A DNA stretch of 64,000 nucleotides from assembly GCF_900117445.1 (NCBI RefSeq), contig NZ_FPEJ01000013.1:62001-126000 (forward strand), given 5' to 3'. The translations under genes were made by a program, and so were the position numbers. The notes beneath the pieces are model-generated. The model ran no database searches. It saw nothing but the letters and a program-made list of their open reading frames with translations, and was not told the DNA's origin. Position 1 is the stretch's first letter; the number at the start of each line of letters is the position of its first letter. Shown here in pieces: positions 61,107-64,000 of the stretch. The stretch comes from Hyphomicrobium sp. NDB2Meth4 (GTDB taxonomy: Bacteria > Pseudomonadota > Alphaproteobacteria > Rhizobiales > Hyphomicrobiaceae).

Positions 61107-62423
61107 TCATTGCGTATAGGCTTTGCATTTGGTTTCGGGCTTATCGACCCCCAGGGTATCGAGCACGCTCGTCTGGTGTAGGAAGCCCTGCTGCGGTGAG
61201 ACGGTGACCAGCATCTTCGGCGTGTCGACGAGGATCGGCTGGCGCAACTGACCATTCCAGTTGCGCACCGACAGCCCGACGCCCTTGAAGCCCGCAACCT
61301 CGAAGCTCGGCCCTTTGATGTAGTCGACGAGCTCCTTGAAATTCGTAGACTTCGTGCGCGCCGCGGCTTCACCGATCATGCGCACGCCGAGCCAGGCGTT
61401 GTAGTCGATCGGGCGCATGTTGCGGTCGGCAAGCCGCTTGAAGCGGTTCTGGAACTGGGTTCCGCCCCAAAGCTCGATAGCCGGATGCCAGCTCTCGGCG
61501 ACGAGGCCCGCGGTGCCTGCGACCGGGCGTGCGTCCCATGTGCGGTAGGGCAGATAATCACCGAATAAGCTGCTCTCGTCGGCAACGACGACCACGTCAT
61601 AGTCGGGAGCACTTTGGGTGAAAGTCGGGATTTGCTGCTGTACCTGCTCGAAACCGCCATCCGAACGGCGGTTGCCGGAATCGTAAGTGAACGTGCGCTC
61701 CTCGACGATTTTCGCACCAAATCGTTTGGCGGCCCGCCGGATCGCATCGGCGTAGAGCTTGTCTTTCTCTGACGGCCCCAGCACCAGCAGCCAGCGGTTC
61801 CACTTCTTCCATACGAGATACTGCGCCAGAGCGTCCGCCAGCATCGAGCGCGTGGGTGCGGTGTGCAGCACGTCGGCGCGGCAATCTTCCTCACGCAGGC
61901 TGTCATCTGGCAGCGCATAGTTGATCAGCAGCGCTTCCTTGCCCTTCAGGGCATCCGAAAGCTTGAGCAGCGTCGCGGGCGAGGCGTCGACGAGTACGAA
62001 GTGCATTCCCGCGTCGACCTTCTGCACCACGTCGGCGATCAGCTTAGCTGGGTCGGCGTCCTCGATCGCTTCGAGCGTGAACTCTTGGTTCATGAAGCGG
62101 CCGGTGGTGTTATTGTCGGTAATTGCCAGCTTTGCGCCGGCCAGCCCGAGATCCTTCGGCGGCAGATCGAGCAGAGAGAGCGGCAGCGGCTCCTCGCGTA
62201 GCTCGCGCGCGAGCAGAATGGGGATCACCGCGACTTTGGGCGCGGCTTCGTCAGTCTTTGCGGGGGCCGCAGCTTCGGGAGAGGGCGCAGCAGCAGGGGA
62301 GGCGTCTTGGGCAAGCACGCTCACTGGAGCAATTATCGTCAGCGCAGCTGCGAACAACGCGCCGCGCCGCAGACACGCGAACACTCCGCCGCTATGCGCG
62401 CGCTTGGCATTGCCATTCGCCAT
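61107..62423 (-). CDS. PQQ-dependent catabolism-associated ABC substrate-binding protein
   Basis: A 438-residue periplasmic protein of the branched-chain-amino-acid-receptor fold group linked to PQQ systems. After the signal peptide comes an Ala/Pro/Glu spacer, then LARELREEPLPLSLLDLPPKDLGLAGAKLAITDNNTTGRFMNQEF in pieces near 70-115, LLINYALPDDSLREEDCRADVLHTAPTRSMLADALAQYLVWKKWNRWLLVLGP in pieces near 165-220, and SWHPAIELWGGTQFQNRFKRL near 310. AGGAGG precedes ATG 62423. It heads the operon to 57126. The ligand is unknown; lanthanide or PQQ-enzyme related cargo is inferred from context. Confidence 0.9.
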   Translation of the reverse strand: MANGNAKRAHSGGVFACLRRGALFAAALTIIAPVSVLAQDASPAAAPSPEAAAPAKTDEAAPKVAVIPILLARELREEPLPLSLLDLPPKDLGLAGAKLAITDNNTTGRFMNQEFTLEAIEDADPAKLIADVVQKVDAGMHFVLVDASPATLLKLSDALKGKEALLINYALPDDSLREEDCRADVLHTAPTRSMLADALAQYLVWKKWNRWLLVLGPSEKDKLYADAIRRAAKRFGAKIVEERTFTYDSGNRRSDGGFEQVQQQIPTFTQSAPDYDVVVVADESSLFGDYLPYRTWDARPVAGTAGLVAESWHPAIELWGGTQFQNRFKRLADRNMRPIDYNAWLGVRMIGEAAARTKSTNFKELVDYIKGPSFEVAGFKGVGLSVRNWNGQLRQPILVDTPKMLVTVSPQQGFLHQTSVLDTLGVDKPETKCKAYTQ

Positions 62424-62685
62424 CGAGCCGGTTCCTCCTGAATTCTTCCGTCTCGCTGCAGTGCGAGAGCTTATTGTGCGGGCTACTGTTACTTTGTTGC
62501 ATTAAAAGGGTGCTGGGGACCACCGTTGTCAAGGTCTCCCGATTTCACTCGCGGACTTGTGACCTTTGGTATGCCACTACGTGGCAATAACCCCCTTGCA
62601 ATTAGCCACCTGTTCGGCACACCTACCCCTTAACAGTATAACAGTCTAAGCAGCCGTCGGCGCGGCTTAGAGCAGGGGAAGCGCT
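62424..62685. promoter_or_regulatory. Divergent promoter region of the ABC operon and the DUF3280 gene
   Basis: 262 bp without a gene. A perfect inverted repeat TGCCAC-TAC-GTGGCA spans 62572-62586, directly followed by AATAACCCCC (62586-62595), the same 10-mer found 89 bp before xoxF; here it is 100 bp before the next start. These could serve a shared regulator. No clear -35/-10 pair stands out. Confidence 0.4.
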
Positions 62686-63210
62686 TTGTTTGCTAAACGG
62701 ATTGTCATCTTCGCGCTCGCCTCGATGCTGCTGCCCGCCATCGCATCGGCGGCGCCGAAGGCGGTTATCTTTCCCTTCGATCTCATAGATCAGCAGCAGC
62801 AGTTCGAGATCGGCGTAATGCCCAAGGGGCTCGACCCTGAGGACAAGCGCCGGCTGCAGCTGATTACCGACGAATTGACCCGCCTTATCAAGGAAGGCGG
62901 GCAGTATGAAGTGGTCGATAGCACGCCGATCGCAAAGGACATCGAAGAGAAATCTCCGATGTACAAGTGTAACGGCTGCGAGGATGACCTCGCTAAAAAG
63001 GCAGGCGCTGCGTACGCATTTATCGGTACCGTGCGCAAGGCGTCCGACGTGCTGTTCACTGTCAGCATCTACATTCGTGACGTGGCCGCAGAGAAGGTCG
63101 TCAAGCAGGGATCGAGTGAGATCTACGGCAACACCGACAAAATGTGGCTGCGCGCCGTGAACTACATCGTCGAGAGACGGCTGTTCGCGCAGAAGGGGGC
63201 CGCGAAATGA
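62686..63210 (+). CDS. DUF3280 (DUF2380-like) exported protein
   Basis: A 174-residue exported protein with a signal peptide (cleavage after IASA). The family pattern is KAVIFPFDLIDQQQQFEIGVMPKGLDPEDKRRLQLITDELTRLI in pieces, GQYEVVDSTPIAKDIEEKSPMYKCNGCEDDLAKKAGAAYAFIGTV in pieces, and MWLRAVNYIVERRL. The CNGCEDDLAKKAGA stretch (Cys pair) is typical. The start is TTG 62686 with GGGGAAG upstream. It overlaps the downstream binding-protein gene by 4 bp. DUF3280 proteins occur in XoxF neighbourhoods but have no assigned activity. Confidence 0.85.
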   Translation: MFAKRIVIFALASMLLPAIASAAPKAVIFPFDLIDQQQQFEIGVMPKGLDPEDKRRLQLITDELTRLIKEGGQYEVVDSTPIAKDIEEKSPMYKCNGCEDDLAKKAGAAYAFIGTVRKASDVLFTVSIYIRDVAAEKVVKQGSSEIYGNTDKMWLRAVNYIVERRLFAQKGAAK

Positions 63211-64000
63211 TCGATCGCCGCCAGTTGCTGCTCGCCGGCGGTTCGGCTTTGGCAGGTCTGGCTGCCGGCGCTCCAACGGCAAGCGCCGCCGGGTCCCTGC
63301 GGATCGCTTCTCTCAAGTTCGGCACCTTGAGCTGGCTGTTGGAAACAGTGCGCGCCGAGGGATTGGCAAATAAAGTTGGTCTACAGATCATCGTCGTCGA
63401 GGTTGCAACCAACCAGGCGGGCCCTGTCGCTCTTCTTTCCGGCAACGTCGAGATCATCGTCAGCGATTGGCCGTGGGCACTGCGTCAGCGCGCCCTCGGA
63501 GAGCGCGTGAAGTTCGCGCCGTACTCGTCCGCCCTCGGCGCCGTCATGGTGGCGGGCGACTCTCCCATCAAGTCGCTTTCCGATCTCAAGGACAAGAAGC
63601 TCGGCGTCGCGGGTGGCGCCATCGACAAGAGCTGGCTGATGCTCCGCGCCTATTCGAAGAAGGAGTTGGGAACCGACATCGCCAACTATGCAAGTCCGTC
63701 CTTTGGTTCGGCCCCGCTCCTTACTGCCGAAACGATTTCCGGACGCCTCGATGCCGTGCTTAACTTCTGGACCTACGCCGCCCGCCTGCACGGCGAGGGC
63801 TTCCGCTCCATCCTGACGATGGACGAAGTCCTGAAGTCTCTCGACATCACGCCAGTACCTTCATTGGTCGGTTTCATTTGGACGGAGGAGACGGAGGAGA
63901 AGAAGGCGAAAGAGATCGCCGCATTTCTCTCCGTTGTGGAGGACGCGAACGCAATCCTCGCCAAATCCGACGCCGCCTGGGAGCGCCTGCGAGATTTCAT
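63207..64000 (+). CDS. ABC substrate-binding protein, NitT/TauT-like (cut by window edge)
   Basis: Open for 264 codons from ATG 63207 to the edge, with no stop. The start MIDRRQLLLAGGSALAGLAAG has the twin-Arg pattern of a Tat-type signal. The mature part reads LRIASLKFGTLSWLLETVRAEGL, VALLSGNVEIIVSDWPWALRQRA, DSPIKSLSDLKDKKLGVAGG and LLTAETISGRLDAVLNFWTYAARL, matching NitT/TauT/ThiY-type binding proteins. ATGA overlap couples it to DUF3280. Permease and ATPase genes would be expected just beyond the window. Ligand unknown. Confidence 0.85.
   Translation, partial: MIDRRQLLLAGGSALAGLAAGAPTASAAGSLRIASLKFGTLSWLLETVRAEGLANKVGLQIIVVEVATNQAGPVALLSGNVEIIVSDWPWALRQRALGERVKFAPYSSALGAVMVAGDSPIKSLSDLKDKKLGVAGGAIDKSWLMLRAYSKKELGTDIANYASPSFGSAPLLTAETISGRLDAVLNFWTYAARLHGEGFRSILTMDEVLKSLDITPVPSLVGFIWTEETEEKKAKEIAAFLSVVEDANAILAKSDAAWERLRDF

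Overview
The window looks like chromosomal DNA of a methylotrophic alphaproteobacterium, most likely a Hyphomicrobium-like member of the Hyphomicrobiales. The basis is high-GC coding, a lanthanide-type methanol dehydrogenase (xoxFGJ), the tetrahydromethanopterin-linked Fhc formyltransferase/hydrolase complex, quinoprotein accessory genes, and a surE–nlpD block with a CtrA-like box. I saw no tRNA, rRNA, CRISPR array, insertion sequence or prophage. Assignments rest on motifs and domain order read by eye; no database search was run.

Layout. 1-4.4 kb: serS, surE and an NlpD-like LysM/LytM lipoprotein, then a DUF3175 protein. 4.5-9.7 kb: two DUF72 proteins, two cupins, a fused DoxD-DoxA thiosulfate:quinone oxidoreductase, an LssY_C protein and a cytochrome c'-like lipoprotein. 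9.8-14.3 kb: an RND efflux pump (adaptor plus AcrB-type permease). 14.9-20.7 kb: a family 9 glycosyltransferase, a YidB-like protein, a Cys-repeat exported protein, and a very unusual 930-residue fusion of a GT51 peptidoglycan glycosyltransferase with a YcbB/LdtD-type L,D-transpeptidase. 21-25.2 kb: a divergent amino-sugar recycling cluster (murQ // sugar kinase, SIS deaminase, nagA) around a palindromic GTGGCGC element. 25.2-34.5 kb: mixed housekeeping and signalling genes (DUF763, FNT channel, PHA-system protein, XRE-cupin regulator, FecR-domain protein, EAL protein, YceI, a folate/biopterin-type transporter, host-attachment protein). 34.6-38.9 kb: a probable copper-acquisition cluster with His-rich proteins (DUF2946-like, TonB receptor, copper-uptake-associated protein, YcnI-PCuAC fusion). 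38.9-42.5 kb: universal stress protein, EEP-family hydrolase, DUF1194 von Willebrand protein, pentapeptide protein and a small Cys-containing protein.

42.5 kb to the end is a methylotrophy island. fhcBADC (minus strand) handles formyl-H4MPT to formate. Two plus-strand pairs follow (MxaD-like SRPBCC protein + beta-propeller; two unknown exported proteins). The SoxYZ-fusion/metallohydrolase quinoprotein relay pair diverges from xoxF. xoxF, xoxG, xoxJ and a CxxxCW rhodanese-like gene run to 57.0 kb. A minus-strand operon then encodes the PQQ-dependent-catabolism-associated ABC system (binding protein, beta-propeller, ATPase, permease, unknown exported protein). A divergent pair (DUF3280 and a NitT/TauT-like binding protein) runs off the right edge. 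Together these genes would carry methanol to formaldehyde in the periplasm with PQQ plus lanthanide, pass electrons to cytochrome cL, and oxidise the C1 unit in the cytoplasm; the ABC genes resemble systems implicated in lanthanide or PQQ-enzyme handling.

The most novel-looking items are the GT51-L,D-transpeptidase fusion and its retained internal signal-like segment, the structured xoxF-xoxG spacer, and the uncharacterised exported proteins inside the methylotrophy island.
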